Below, piece after piece: positions 37,213 to 49,324 of a stretch of 64,000 nucleotides of DNA. The position numbers were made by a program, and so were the translations under genes. The stretch covers positions 1-64,000 of the forward strand of contig MVAQ01000077.1 of the NCBI GenBank assembly GCA_014825775.1, in the 5' to 3' direction. Source of the DNA: Krasilnikovozyma curviuscula. Lineage: Eukaryota; Basidiomycota; Tremellomycetes; Cystofilobasidiales; Mrakiaceae. Each line of letters starts with the position of its first letter. Position 1 is the stretch's first letter. Below the pieces are notes generated by a model that had not been told where the DNA came from, did no database searches, and saw nothing but the letters and a program-made list of their open reading frames with translations.

Positions 37213-37562
37213 TGATCAATCCTGAAAGGTGAGTTTTCCATCATTATCTTCTCTAGGTCTAGTCGAAATCAACTCCTTCCTCTGACTTTGTTCTGGGATT
37301 GTCGAACAGGCTGAAGATGAAAAGTTTATCTTCGGTCTGGCAACCCGATTCCCCCTTGGATACGTAATGATACCCTGCGATAACCTAATATTATAGAGCA
37401 CAAGCTCTTCGCGATTCAATTCATAATTCTTGTGGAAATCTCAAACTATAGAAAAGAAAACACGAGAAAAAAAAAGATAGTCGAGTCAGGGACTCTCCAG
37501 GATTTTTTTTGGCGGAGCACCTATTGGCTGTCCTTTAACCAGACTTCTCTTACCGCAAAGTT
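37213..37562. other. Intergenic, ILV3 promoter
   Basis: 350 bp upstream of ILV3, including an A-run near 37470 and a T-run near 37505. No recognisable regulatory motif such as a Leu3- or Gcn4-type site was confirmed. Confidence 0.5.
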
Positions 37563-40111
37563 ATGCTGTCTTCCAAAATAGCTTCGAGAGCTTCCTCGAC
37601 ATCGAGGAGGTCTCTGTCGACATCAGCAGCTCGCAGACTTGACGATGGTAAAATTATCATGAACCGCTACTCGAGAAATATCACTGCTGGAAAATCACAG
37701 GGTGCTTCTCAGGTGAATATGGACATCCTCAACCTCTTTCTTTCCTAGTTATCATAGGAATCTAATACTTATTCGAATTTGGTATCGGTCAGGCTATGCT
37801 GTACGCTACTGAAGGTGTTAACGACGAGTCCGATTTCCAGAAAGCTATGGTTGGTGTTGCGTCCGTTTGGTAAGTACCATCTCACCACCTCTGCATCCCT
37901 CTCTTTCTCACAGCATGTTGATTATGTATCTTCTTTGCGATCTATAGGTATGAAGGTAACCCGTAAGAAATTTCTATGTCAATTTACCTTCGCCTGAATG
38001 GAATACTCACCTCTCGTTCGAATATGATGGTATTTCTAGATGCAACAAGCACTTGCTGGGTCTTGGACAAAGAATCAAGAAATCTCTTGTGAAGTCAGAC
38101 CTCATTGGGTACCAGTTCGGTACTGTCGGTGTCAGCGATGGTATCTCTATGGGAACTTTCGGAATGAGCTATTCTGTGAGTCAGCTGTAGCGGCTTCTTC
38201 TTTTTTGACAACGTCTCACGCCGAACGAGCAGGAGTGTCTCTCATCGCCTCTTAGAAGTTGAACTCGGTAGCTCTGGTCCAAGATTTGTGCTGACAAATT
38301 TATGTTTTCGCTGTTGCCTCTCTTCGCCTCTTTTCATTATAGCTTCAATCTCGAGATCTGATAGCGGATCAAGTTGAGACGGCTGCAGGAGGACACTGGT
38401 TGGACGGAATGGTTGTTGTCCCTGGATGTGACAAGAATATGCCAGGAACGTTGATCGCATTGGGCAGACTGAACCGACCCGGATTGATGGTTTACGGTGG
38501 TACCATCAAAGCTGGAAACTGTGGTGGTGGTCCCCTCGATATCGTCTCTGCTTTCCAGAGTTATGGAAAGTACTTGGCGGACGGTCAGACGGAAGAGGCT
38601 GAGAAGGAGAGATTTGCGACTGTTCGAAACGCCTGTCCAGGAGCTGGCGCTTGTGGTGGTGTAAGAGATGTCCCATTTCAGTTTGATTCAATCAATCGAA
38701 ACCTGACTCTATTCAATACTTTTTATGCAGATGTACACCGCTAACACCATGTCTTCGGCTGCTGAGGCTATGGGTATGACTATCACTGGTGGATCATCTT
38801 TCCCAGCTGAGACCCAGGACAAGTTGGACGAATGTGACATGGTCGGAGATGTTATGAGAAACATGCTCGAAAAGAACATCTTGCCAAGAGACATCATGAC
38901 CAGAGCTGCATTCGAGAACGCCATTGTAAGTAGTCTTAACCGTAGCTTGCTTAGCGTCATCGTTCTGACTCACTTGTATACCCTCCTTTTCTCTCTCAGA
39001 CCCTCACCATGGTTCTCGGTGGATCTACTAATGCTGTGCTCCACATGATTGCTATCGCTCAGAGTGTCGGTATCAAGCTGACAGTCGATGACTTCCAACA
39101 CGTCTCCGACAAAACACCTTTCCTTGCTGATCTGAGACCATCAGGAAAGTACGTCATGGAAGATGTCCATAGAATTGGTGGTATTCCAAGTAAGTTCTCC
39201 GAGTATGCTCATTTCAGATCGTCTTTTTTGACTCATCGTCTTTCGCACCATAGACGTCCTTCACTATCTCGAGAAGGAGGGTCTTATCGATGGTTCTATC
39301 ATGACCGTTATGGGCCGAACTCTTGCTGAAAACAACGATCGATGGCAAGCGAAGAACGCCAAACTCTGGCAGGGTCAAGATATCATCAGGCCACTCAATC
39401 AACCCATCAAGGAGAGCGGACACATCAGAATCCTTAAGGGTTCATTGGCACCAGATGGTGCCGTTGCTAAAATTACTGGAAAGGAAGGTCTCTACTTCCA
39501 GGGTAAAGCACGTGCGTTCGATAACGAAGACGATTTCGTCAAAGCTATCGAGAGCGGATCCATCAAGAAAGGAGAGAAGACTGTCGTTGTGCTGAGGTAC
39601 CTGGGTCCAAAGGGTGGACCTGGTATGCCAGAGATGTTGAAGCCAACTTCTTTGATCATGGGGGCTGGTTTAGGTTACGATGTCGCTTGTTTGACTGATG
39701 GTAGATTCTCTGGAGGGTGAGTGTCGACTTGTGTTAAATGTGTCATGCTCAAGAGTAGCTTCTGATATAGCCCCTCTCTTCTATTCTATTAGATCGCACG
39801 GTTTCGTCGTTGGGCATGTCGTTCCAGAAGCTCAAGTCGGAGGTCCAATTGCTCTCGTCGAGGATGGGGATGTAATCACGATCGACGCCGTCAAGAACAC
39901 CATCGAGTTGGAAGTCAGCGAAGATATTATGTTGAAGAGGAAAGAGAAGTGGGTTGCACCACCTCTTAAAGCCAACTCTGGTGCTCTCTACAAATACATC
40001 AAATTGGTGACTAGTGCCAGTGATGGTTGTGGTGAGTAATGCAGCTTGTCCTACGTGTGATCGCTCTCTAATGAAATCTTGCTTTTATTTCGATTAGTTA
40101 CCGATCTCTAA
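37563..40111 (+). CDS. ILV3: Dihydroxy-acid dehydratase (mitochondrial)
   Basis: Dehydrates 2,3-dihydroxy-isovalerate and its methylvalerate analogue to the keto acids of valine and isoleucine synthesis. The ATG at 37563 opens an Arg/Ser-rich mitochondrial presequence ([19 protein letters not shown]). Iron–sulfur cluster cysteines are in [17 protein letters not shown] and [19 protein letters not shown]. Substrate-region blocks follow: [20 protein letters not shown], and near the end [16 protein letters not shown] and [17 protein letters not shown] 15-nt exon at 37948–37962 (encoding W–YEGNP with its neighbours) joins in phase to flanking exons. The last exon is tiny and ends VTDL with TAA at 40109–40111. 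Essential amino-acid metabolism; the assignment is firm. Confidence 0.96.
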
Positions 40112-40446
40112 ACGGCTTTGAACTTTTCAATTAGCAACTTTTGGGTGTGATTTTGATAAGCTTGCTTCGTTTTCGTCTTCTTCCTTGTTTAGTGTAGCTG
40201 GAGCAAGGTAAGGTATCAAATGCGCAACATCGAATTTGTCCAATTTGGCAATGACACGTGGAGCTAATTACTGTAATAATGAACTTCGAGCAAAACAACA
40301 GCGGAAAGACATTTTCCGCCATGTCAAGAAACTTCCCACTGCTTGTGTGCTGGCGGCGCGTTGGAAGCGCAAGGTCACCTCTGTCCACGACAACAGCATA
40401 TTGCCGCACCCTTCCCCTCCAGGTAGCTGGACAGAATTCAGCAGCC
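40112..40446. other. Intergenic between ILV3 and the SCY1-like gene
   Basis: 335 bp of ILV3 3' flank and promoter of the next gene. Nothing distinctive was seen. Confidence 0.5.
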
Positions 40447-43400
40447 ATGGACTATTTCCGTTCGCTGGGGACGACTCTGCTGAATCAAACCGGAATCACG
40501 CTTCCTTTCACCTTGGGTGAGAAAGTCAATTCCTTCGAGGGCAAGACTATCTGGAGTTTACATGATGGCATTAGGAAGGTACGCCCCCAGAACTACTCTC
40601 ACTCCCAGTGGACTGGCCCTATTACCTGCTTCGCTGTTGCTGGAGATCGACCTCTTCGCTCCATCGAAGCTGGCGTTGGAATGTGTAAACTGACCTGTTG
40701 GCTTTCCATTGGCACCTGTTTTTTTTCTTAGGAGGACTCGTCTCCTATCTCGATCTTGGTATTCGATGCCAACATCCCAGCACCACGGTCAACTTCAGAT
40801 AGGAGAAACCTGCTTCCCATAGCAAAGAATGGTCTCAAAAAGATGAGAAGCACTCGACATCCAGACATCCTTAAATTCATCGACGTACACGAGACGGAGA
40901 CTCAGATATACATCATGACTGAGAGAGTCAAGCCTTTGGATACAGTGTTCAGCGATGGGATGAAGGTGGAAGACGACTACATTGTGTGGGGACTGCAAAG
41001 AATCACCGTGAGTTTCGTTTCGCTCAGTTTGGTTTTGCTTTCCGGGCGTCTTCCCAATCGTCGACCGGTCTTAGGCTGACTGCTCAGATTATGTGGTTAC
41101 ACATAGAATGCTCTCGCTTTCTTGAACTCGCAGGCTTCCTCGATACATGGCAACGTCAGGTCTGAATCCGTCTTTGTGACCGAATCTGGCGAATGGAGGC
41201 TGGGTGGCTTGGAGTTGTTAAGTTCAACGAAGGATACAGGAATCACGTCTGATGGGATCGTTTGGAACTTTGGTGGGCTATTACCGAATTCCAACACGTT
41301 CGTCAGCCCTGAAATCAGGAAACAAGGATGGAGCATTCTCAAGGAGTGAGTTCGCGGCTCTCCTTACTTTCTTCGTTATTGCAAAGCGCATGATCTGACT
41401 GTGGTCTTCTTGTCCAACAGAACCGATGCGAATGTTGCAGACTCATATGCACTTGCTCTTTTGATACACACCCTCTTCAACCCAACTCACCCTCTGCCCC
41501 CGACGTCCCAGCCTCCTCACCCGCCGCCTCAGCCCTCTTCACGAGGCTCAATCCCCAACTCGATCTTCCCTGCATTTAAACGAATGTTGAACCCAAACCC
41601 ACGGACTCGAATGTCAACAGCAGCCTTCTTGGAAGAGGGAATGAAACTTGGCTCAGGGTTCTTCAAAGTCAACAGGCTCGTCGTTGTTTGTGAAGGACTA
41701 GATGGATTCGCCCTGGCGTCAGAAGGAGAACGAGCTGCATTCTTACATGCCATTCAAAACTCAATTGCTTCGTTCCCACCTCAATTTTTGACGTACAAGG
41801 TCTTGCCGTCCCTCCTTCACTCACTTTCGCTCTCAACAACATCAGCTTCAGCGCTCTTGCCCATCGTCTTGCAGCTGGGTAGAGTTGTACCACCTTCAGA
41901 TTACTCGAAGATGGTACTGGAACCAGTGGTGAAGCTGTACGCAAGTCCTGATCGTGGAACGAGAATGGCCCTCCTTGAAGGTCTGTCAGATTATGGTGAC
42001 AAGCTGGATCAGAGGCTGGTTGTCGACAAGGTTTGGCCTCACCTGGTAAGTATCCACATCTGCCATGGCGTATGAATTGCTCTAGCTCATTGTTAATTTT
42101 CCTGCTTCCAGATCACTGGCTTTGCTGATTCAGTAGCTGTCATTCGAGAAGCAACTATTAAAGCGATACCTATCATCGCTCCAAAAGTGAGTATTTTGCT
42201 CTGTTGTAACAGGAGGCCATGTCAAGTGTTGAACAGATCTTTCCATTTTAAGCTCTCTGAACGTCTCTTGAATAACGACCTCCTGCGACACTTAGCGAAG
42301 ATGCAGCTCGACCCAGAACCATCGATCCGAACCAACACTTGTATCCTCCTTGGTCGGCTAGCCAAACAACTCGGTCCGAATACGAAGAAGAAAGTTCTTG
42401 TACCCGCCTTCGCTAGGAGTCTGAAGGATACTTTCGTCCACGCCAGAGTCGCTGGTCTGATGGCTCTGATGGCGACGATAGAAGTCTATGACCGGGAAGA
42501 TTTGGCTGTGAGGGTTATTCCAAACATGTCGTTTGCCCTGGTTGATAAGGAAAAGTATGCCTTTTTTCAATTTTTTTATTATTTGGGTGCCTGGGCTGCT
42601 TGCTGACGGTTCTCTGTTTCTACTCAGATTGGTGAGGGATCAGGCTTTCCTTGCTGTCAACATCTTCGTCAAGAAACTGGAAGGTATGGTAGCCTCAATG
42701 GCTGAGACTGCTGAGACCAATGGAGCTGTTTCAAGTGCTGGAGGTGTTGGACCTACCACCACAGCGACCTCGGCTAACGCTTCAGCTGGCGGAATGGTCA
42801 ACACTGCTGGTGCTGCAGCCGGTGCTTTGGCAGGTTGGGCTTTTGCTTCATTGGGCTCAAAACTCGCTGCATCGGAGGAACACTCTGCAATGAATGCACC
42901 ATCTTCATCTAATGACCCATCCATCCCAGGATCATTCTCATCAGCTGCACCAGCTTATGTCGCGCCGGCGATGAACTTCAACCCTTCCGCTTCATCAGCA
43001 TCAGCATCTAACAGCAACCCTCACTCTTCCTTTGGACAAGCACAATCATCAGCAGCATCTGCATCTAGGACTCCATCCAAGACTGGTGCCATGAAGATGG
43101 GTGGTGTCAAGAAACACAATGTACCCGATTTCCTGTTGGAAGAAACGCTTGCAGCAGAGGAAGATGATATGGCAAAACAGTGGGGTGGTGATAACCTGAT
43201 TGACGTAGAAGCTGATGAAGATGATTGGAGTGCCTTCGAAGCTGCACCTACACCACTATATCCGCCTGAAGAACCAACGTACAACCTGTCTACCTCCAAG
43301 CCGAAAACGACCAATGGATCGAGCGCTAAACCTAAACCTGCGGTACCTTCCGCTAATATTGGTTAGTAGTCACTGCCTTTCGTCTGACCTATGTTTCTGC

Positions 43401-43696
43401 GTCTATGTTGACTAATGAATATTCTTACTTGATCAGATGATGTTGACCCGTGGGCTGATCCAGAACCAACACCAGCTCCTAAACCCGTCGCAACTGCACC
43501 GAAACCGAAGCCAGTGGTTAAAAAGGCACCTGTTCCAGCTCCAGCTCCACCAACGCCTCCTCCCGTGGTAGAGGAACCAGCAGTTGTGAACTTGGCTGGT
43601 CTGTCGAAGGAAGAAAAAGATGCGGAGATGGCTAGGAGGCGAGAGGAGAGGAAAGCGAGAATTGCAGCGATGAAGGACAAGAAGGGTAAGGCGTAG
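40447..43696 (+). CDS. CEX1: SCY1-like pseudokinase (Cex1/SCYL1 type)
   Basis: Cytoplasmic SCY1-family protein with a dead kinase fold followed by HEAT repeats, acting in COPI traffic and tRNA export in yeast and animals. It starts MDYFRSLGTTLLNQTGITLPF at 40447. The kinase-like domain has IYIMTERVKPL, IHGNVRSESVFV where an active kinase would have HRDL-x-x-N, and LGGLELLSS where DFG is expected, so catalysis is not likely. HEAT repeats run from about 41700 to 42700 (e.g. PIIAPKLSERLLNNDLLRHL, RVAGLMALMATIEVY). A Ser/Ala/Pro-rich linker follows. The C-terminus is a short basic coiled coil, EARRREERKARIAAMKDKKG-like in composition, resembling the COPI-binding tail. The stop is TAG 43694–43696. 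Confidence 0.92.
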
Positions 43697-43883
43697 CGTT
43701 TTAGAAGGGCTTTTGAACCTCACTATTATGGTTGTTAGAGATGAGGCATTCTTGTTGTGTGCATCGAAACCAAACATCATTTAAGTCCATTAAATAAGAA
43801 CAGTGTCAAAAAGCGTGCGTGAATAACAGATACAAACAATGTAAAAACGAGTATAAAAGAACAAAGTAAATAATGACGATATG

Positions 43884-45282
43884 TTACAATGCTGCCTCCT
43901 CCTGGTTCAGATCCAGCACCTCCTGCTTTTCCAGCTTCTCCGCCAACATTCCGAGAGTGGAGTAGATTTTACGTAGCTCCCTAAAGCATTGATGATATTA
44001 ATAATAGTACTGAATGAGAGCAAAACACCATAGGAGTGGCTGCCGAAGATAAACTTACCAAGTAGCGCCAACGAGAAGAATGACGACGGAAATCCACACG
44101 CTGTCCTCCGAGATCCCACGAGAGGTGGCAAGAGCAGACAATAAGTTCAAGAAAGGTCCAACAATCGGCATCAGCCCCGCTCCCCAGAACAAACTAATGA
44201 ATCCGAAGGAGGCAATGAACCCAAAGCCCAACGCGAACGTAAGGAAGGTGGGCTCGAATTGGAGCAGCCCCATCTTATCTAGCAACTTGGAGCACTTCTC
44301 AGACGGTGAGCTGGTAAGCACAAATCGGATCATGCGCCGGATGACGGTGTGAACGTTCTGACTCGGGTTGTAGATGGAGAAGATGGAGATTGGCGACATA
44401 ATGACGGGATCGAGGGCGGAGACGGGTGTTTGGTTAAGGTCAGAGATGAGAAGAAATCGCAACATGTTGTTGAACTTGGTTGATTTTGGGGAAGAGGCTT
44501 CGGAAAGGGCATATCGGAGCATGAGGCCGGCGGAGAAGGAGAGGAAGAGGGTGATGATGAGCGTCGAGAGGACGAGGACTGGGTAGGAAAAATTAGCTGA
44601 AGTCAGTTTATCTCCTCAAAACGATCTGGAATGAGCAAGAGAAGCAGCGAAAGAAAGGGGAGACTTACACCTTTGAGAAGACAACGCAGCCCATCGACCC
44701 TTCTTGAATTTGTACTCAAACCCACATTCTCTGCAGGTCCAATAGAAGCTTTTCTTTCTACGAATTCTCCCACCAAATGTTCTCGCCCAAGGTGTGAAGA
44801 TGATGCCACCATTGGCAGCCATAGCGAACCCGAAGCCGATGCCAAGCGGCTCAGAAGTTGTGGACGCAGCTGTGGATCGCCATTGATCCAGGCAGTCGGT
44901 GTGGACCCACTATAGATGCGAGAGTAGTAGTTAGTAGGGAACGAGAAGGAAGCAGGATTTCTCAACGAAGGGGTCCATCACTCACCCTCATGCTCCCTTT
45001 GCACAGACATGGCGAAATGAGCTTCCCACCTTCGTCGACCTCGAGCTCCGGGAACTCCATTCCAGCGTCAGAACAGAAACAGATTCTACACTGTCTCTCC
45101 TCATGTTGCGACCCACTAGCTTGTCCCTCGTTGCCGTGCTGGTGAGGCACGTCGAAGTCATCGAACGACTGATAAATCAAGTCCGAGTCGATGAGCAGCT
45201 GACGGTCTACCTGAGCCAGGTCAAAGAGCTCGATCTCTTCTCCCGTTGACAAGGGAAATCTGCTGAGAGGTAAAATGTCCAT
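43884..45282 (-). CDS. RING-CH (MARCH-type) membrane E3 ligase
   Basis: Membrane-bound RINGv protein. The ATG is complement 45280–45282. Cys/His pattern C4HC3: CRICF near 45070, then PCLCKGSMR, an intron, WVHTDCLDQWR near 44900, and YWTCRECGFEY near 44730. A 34-residue hydrophobic stretch separates the last two and may be an intron (see findings). Downstream are at least four hydrophobic helices, including LVLSTLIITLFLSFSAGLML and ALGFGFIASFGFISLFWGAG. The C-terminus is EKLEKQEVLDLNQEEAAL and the stop is complement 43884–43886. Such proteins ubiquitinate membrane proteins in the secretory route or ER; which target is unknown. Confidence 0.85.
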
Positions 45283-46012
45283 TGTTTCTGTAGCGATAGC
45301 AGGACCAATATAAGAATTCGCGAATATGAGGATGGGGCTAGAAAGTGACGACTGAGCGTGTCAATTCCAGCTGTGTATGCCTTCGGTTCTGTTGCTGTCC
45401 TAGCCAGTCAGTGGGTTGCGAGATTCCATTCAGTGGATATTTGAACGCTGTGAGATGGGAACAAGGAGGAAGTGAGCGTCGTACTCGGTTTGTGCTCGCG
45501 AAATAAGGCGGCCATTGAGCAAGAGGAGCACACGATGCCCGACCAGTCAAACCGCCTACTGCTGATACATACCCTGTGTCAACAACTGCACTGGGAGCAA
45601 ACCTCTCGTTGGATTGGACCTCGTTCTGGAAGCAGATGGAGTCACGATCCCAGCTGAATTATCCGTCGCACCACATTTATCCTCGGCATCGGAATTGTGT
45701 GGATTGCGCCACTCAGAAGTACATCAGCCCCACAACAGGCGCAACTATCGAGTTCGGCTTCTGTTATTATTTTCAAAGTCTCATTACATCTCTCGTCGGC
45801 AGCAGGTTCTAGATGATCTTTCTTTAGGTCCAGATTCGCGCGTGCCGACCTGCCACTTTACCAGACTCGAAACGGAATCGATTGAAAGCTGCGAGACATG
45901 GTATAAGTATATATAAAGAGGTCATGAGTTGAAGCATTATAAAGTGATTATGTGGGAGAATTTTCATCACCTTTCGACCCTACCAAATCTTGATGTCGAT
46001 GAATGAAGCATC
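45283..46012. other. Intergenic, RING-CH promoter and permease 3' flank
   Basis: 730 bp. Open stretches exist on the plus strand near 45570–45920 but show no splice-supported continuity and no recognisable family, so none is called. Confidence 0.4.
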
Positions 46013-48299
46013 TCACACCCTATCATCTCTCCATCTCAACTCGAGCCACCGCAGAGGGGCATACAAGACGACGGTGAGAACGAAAGCAAACTCGAATCCG
46101 AGATCACCTGTTGTCTCTGCGATTGGGCCTACAAACCTAGAGGAGGAAACAAAACAAGCTGATTCAATACCTCGCCCCTCAAGCAGCCGCACGCAAGAGA
46201 AAGTGGCCGCCGAGAATCTCACCAAACCTGGTCCATTGATGGAACTGAGATGCCAAAACTAGCTACGAGTGAAAAAACAGCTGCTATCCCAAACGGCAGC
46301 CCTGCCTGAGTGTTCCAGTTGGCGAGGTTGTAACCTTTCGTGAAGTTGCCCTTGCGGAAGAGGAAATGTTCTTCGAAGATGATGACGACGAACGCTGCGG
46401 CCCAGTACCCGATTAGAGAGAGAAAGTTGGATAGTGTGTCGTAGAAGTGGTGAGCGCCGACGATGGACAGTGGCAGGACGCTATAATACAGCAACCAACA
46501 CCTCTTCAGATCAGTCTGTTGACTACAAAAGAACGCGCACCCGCAGAATCACTTACATAGCGAACGCCAAGATGTTGAAGAAGTACCTGGGCACTTTGAC
46601 GAAGAATGGAGCGACCAGATTGAGGTTCAAACCGATCGAGTACAGAGTCGCCGCAATGTTACCCATGACACTCAAGCTCAGCAACACAGTCAAGAAGTCG
46701 CCGAACCCTTTTGCGGGTGTGAGCATCTCCCGCAACAATCCTCCTGCAGAACCAGACTCGTATGCAGCGTTCCAACTGGGGATGTTGCTGATCGCGCCGC
46801 CGACTGCCGCCCCTAGTGCCTGCAGGGGCACGACACCCAGAAGGAGGCCCAGGTACGTGTATGCGAACAGACGCGTCGTTGGAGCATCTGGCTTGAGATA
46901 GACTGCAAAGTCAGACCTTCATTCCAGAAATTTGAGTTGAGCAGGACAATTACTAGGGGGCAATGCGAAGTAAACTAAGCTTACATTAACGGACTGAAGG
47001 TCAGAACATAACCCGCCATCACACTCGCAAAGCTCAGTATCGCAGCTGCCGAGGCAGGCTCAACTGGGGCCTGGAGTGAGAGCTTCTTTCCACCTGTACC
47101 GACGACGACGAGGAATGAGATGAGGACGGGGATCCAGAATGTCATCTCGAAGAGATGGAGGAACTTGTAACCCATGAAGGAAACGAGGAGGGAAACGAGG
47201 CCGATGATAACGATTCCGACACTTCGTTTACATTATAGGCTGGTCAGGAAAGATATGAAGCGGATGATGGGAAGGGAAGAAGGGCGAGACTTACTTCCAA
47301 CTCATGGTGCCATTCGTGACGGACGAGAGGGATTGACCTGCAAGGATCAGGTCAAGGATAACGAAGCCGAACATGCCAATGAGGTTTAAGATGACGGGAA
47401 GGATAGCACCGTATTTTCTGTAAGGAAATGTGAAACATAAGGGCAAGAAAGTTAGCTCGAGAAGATGAACACGAGAAAGGGCGAAAGTTTACCCGAATGA
47501 GAATCGAGCTTGAACCATCTGTCGCAAGCCAGTCTTTGGGCCCCATGTGATACTTAACGTACATAAAGATCACAGAACAATATATGAGTGAATAATATAT
47601 GAGTCAGTGACAAGGGAATCGTTCTCAGAAGCACCCCCATCTCGCAGGGCATGGTTACAAATTGGACGCGCGCGCAAAAAACTCACAAGTAAGCTGGAGG
47701 GAGACAGCATAATAAATTGAAGAACAATATGACCAGACAGCTGTCTCGTGTCGAGAGACCAAACACGAGCGTTCCAAGTGATCCAGTCGAGAACCTGAGG
47801 AAATCAAGCCTTGTTATATTTTTACAGCGAAGGGAGCTTTTAAAGGCGCCGGCCCCAAAAAAAGACTCACGGGAGGATGTTGAAGTTCATAGTGAAGAGG
47901 AGGGTAAAAAGTTTAAAGAAGTGGCCATCTGTACGTTCCTCAACTGGCACGGGGTTGATACCTGCGATGGTTTGCGACGGACGACAGATCACGGGCAAGC
48001 AGCGCCCAGCGGTTAGAGAAAAAAAAAAAAACGAGTCAGAGATCGAGAAAAGGTCTCTCTTCAGGTTGAAAAGTAGGATTTTAAAGATTGAGAGACGAAC
48101 CTCTAGCCTCTACACCCCACGTAGAGAGCTTCTTGATCCATCTCTGGGTTGCAGATAGCGATGGGGACGGATTCTCAGCGTCGATGGAGGCTCTTCTTTC
48201 ATCCCCGAGTCTGGGTAAATCGACGTTTTCCTTCAATGAGTCAGGGTTGCCCTTCTCGAGGTCAACTTCAGTCGGTGTGGGAGAGGTGTTGTTTTCCAT
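46013..48299 (-). CDS. FCY2: NCS1-family cytosine/purine permease
   Basis: Plasma-membrane proton symporter for cytosine, purines or related compounds (NCS1, Fcy branch). The start chosen is MENNTSPTPTEVDLEKGN at complement 48297–48299. An upstream in-frame extension exists but has an unlikely composition. RWIKKLSTWGVEARG leads to GTLVFGLSTRDS, then GPKTGLRQMVQARFSFG, the substrate-region block shared by all NCS1 permeases, and NLIGMFGFVILD. Later helices include GYKFLHLFEMTFWIPVLI and NWNTQAGLPFGIAA. The C-terminus is LRWLELRWRDDRV and the stop is complement 46013–46015. About ten introns. The symbol is given by similarity of type; the exact base transported is not determined. Confidence 0.88.
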
Positions 48300-49324
48300 C
48301 TCGTAATGTTGTTGTGGATTGTGACGGTATCGATCGACAGTGAAAATTAAGTGCAAGACGAGGTAGGCGACGAACCTCGCGCCAAACGACAGTGTGACGG
48401 ATTTTGTGGAAACATGGAAATCGCCACACGAGAAACCAATGTGCAGCGGAATTAAGTCGTACACACCAACGTTGAGCACTAGTCAGTATCTGTATCCATC
48501 TGACAAGACTGGTGGAAATGCAATGTAAGAGAGAGTGGGTATCAACAGAGGGAACTTAGCCGACAAGGAACGGGGTAGCGGCAATGACCGTCCAGCATTC
48601 TGTCACTTTTGAGTCTATCTTACTGCCACTGGCTTCATACCATCAAGAAATATACTCAATATTATCTGAAGCTAGTTCACAATCAGTCTTCGCTCGTCTT
48701 CAACAAGCCTAGTAACCTCAGGATAAGCGCAAGTGGGAAAGGAGTTCATTGAACGAAAGTGTAAGGTTCTGAAGCAGTATAAGAGGTGTAGTCTAACTTG
48801 AACTAGATAAGAAGTCTCAAGCAGAGCTCCCCAGCAAATAAAATGCGGAATAGAGCCAGTCACTACACACCTGGTGTTCAACGGCGTGCGTCCCTCTTCT
48901 TCTTCACCTTGCAGAATGGACCAGTCACTCTTTGTCACCTCTTCACAGCTCTTGAGATGAGTGTTTCATACTCTGAATTCATCTAACAGCTACGTAGATA
49001 GAAGAAAAAGTCAGACGAACGAGACCTAACCAAGTCGTCAGGGCGGCAACCAACCGAAGGCCATTCTCCGTTGTCGTTGGGATTGAGTTCCACAGGAGCT
49101 TTGACAGCCAGGGTATAGTCCATTTTCCCTTCGATATCCATAAAGAATGAAGAAACACAGACATTTGAATGGGCCCAATAGGCCGATGCTGCAGGAGGCG
49201 TCTCAAGCGGCGAGTTGAGCGAGAAAGACGGAGGAGGTGAAGCACCTCAAACGGCGACCTTCACGTTACTTCCACATTTCTCGAAATTATCCCTCCCCCT
49301 TCCGAATTCAATAGAACACTATAA
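48300..49324. other. Divergent promoter, permease and GGT
   Basis: About 1.0 kb between divergent starts. No coding stretch or RNA gene was recognised. It should hold promoters for both nitrogen-related genes; GATA-factor sites are short and common, so they are not called. Confidence 0.5.

Noticed and set aside
45470..45920. Overlapping plus-strand open frames between the RING-CH and permease genes
   Set aside because: Stops and frame changes without supporting splice sites and no family resemblance; likely noise or 3' flank.
48300..48479. N-terminal extension of the permease from an upstream ATG
   Set aside because: The extension is unlike permease N-termini; MENNTSPTP is the more natural hydrophilic start.
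48480..49250. Minus-strand open stretches upstream of the permease
   Set aside because: Short, biased composition and no consistent splicing; they sit in the shared promoter region.
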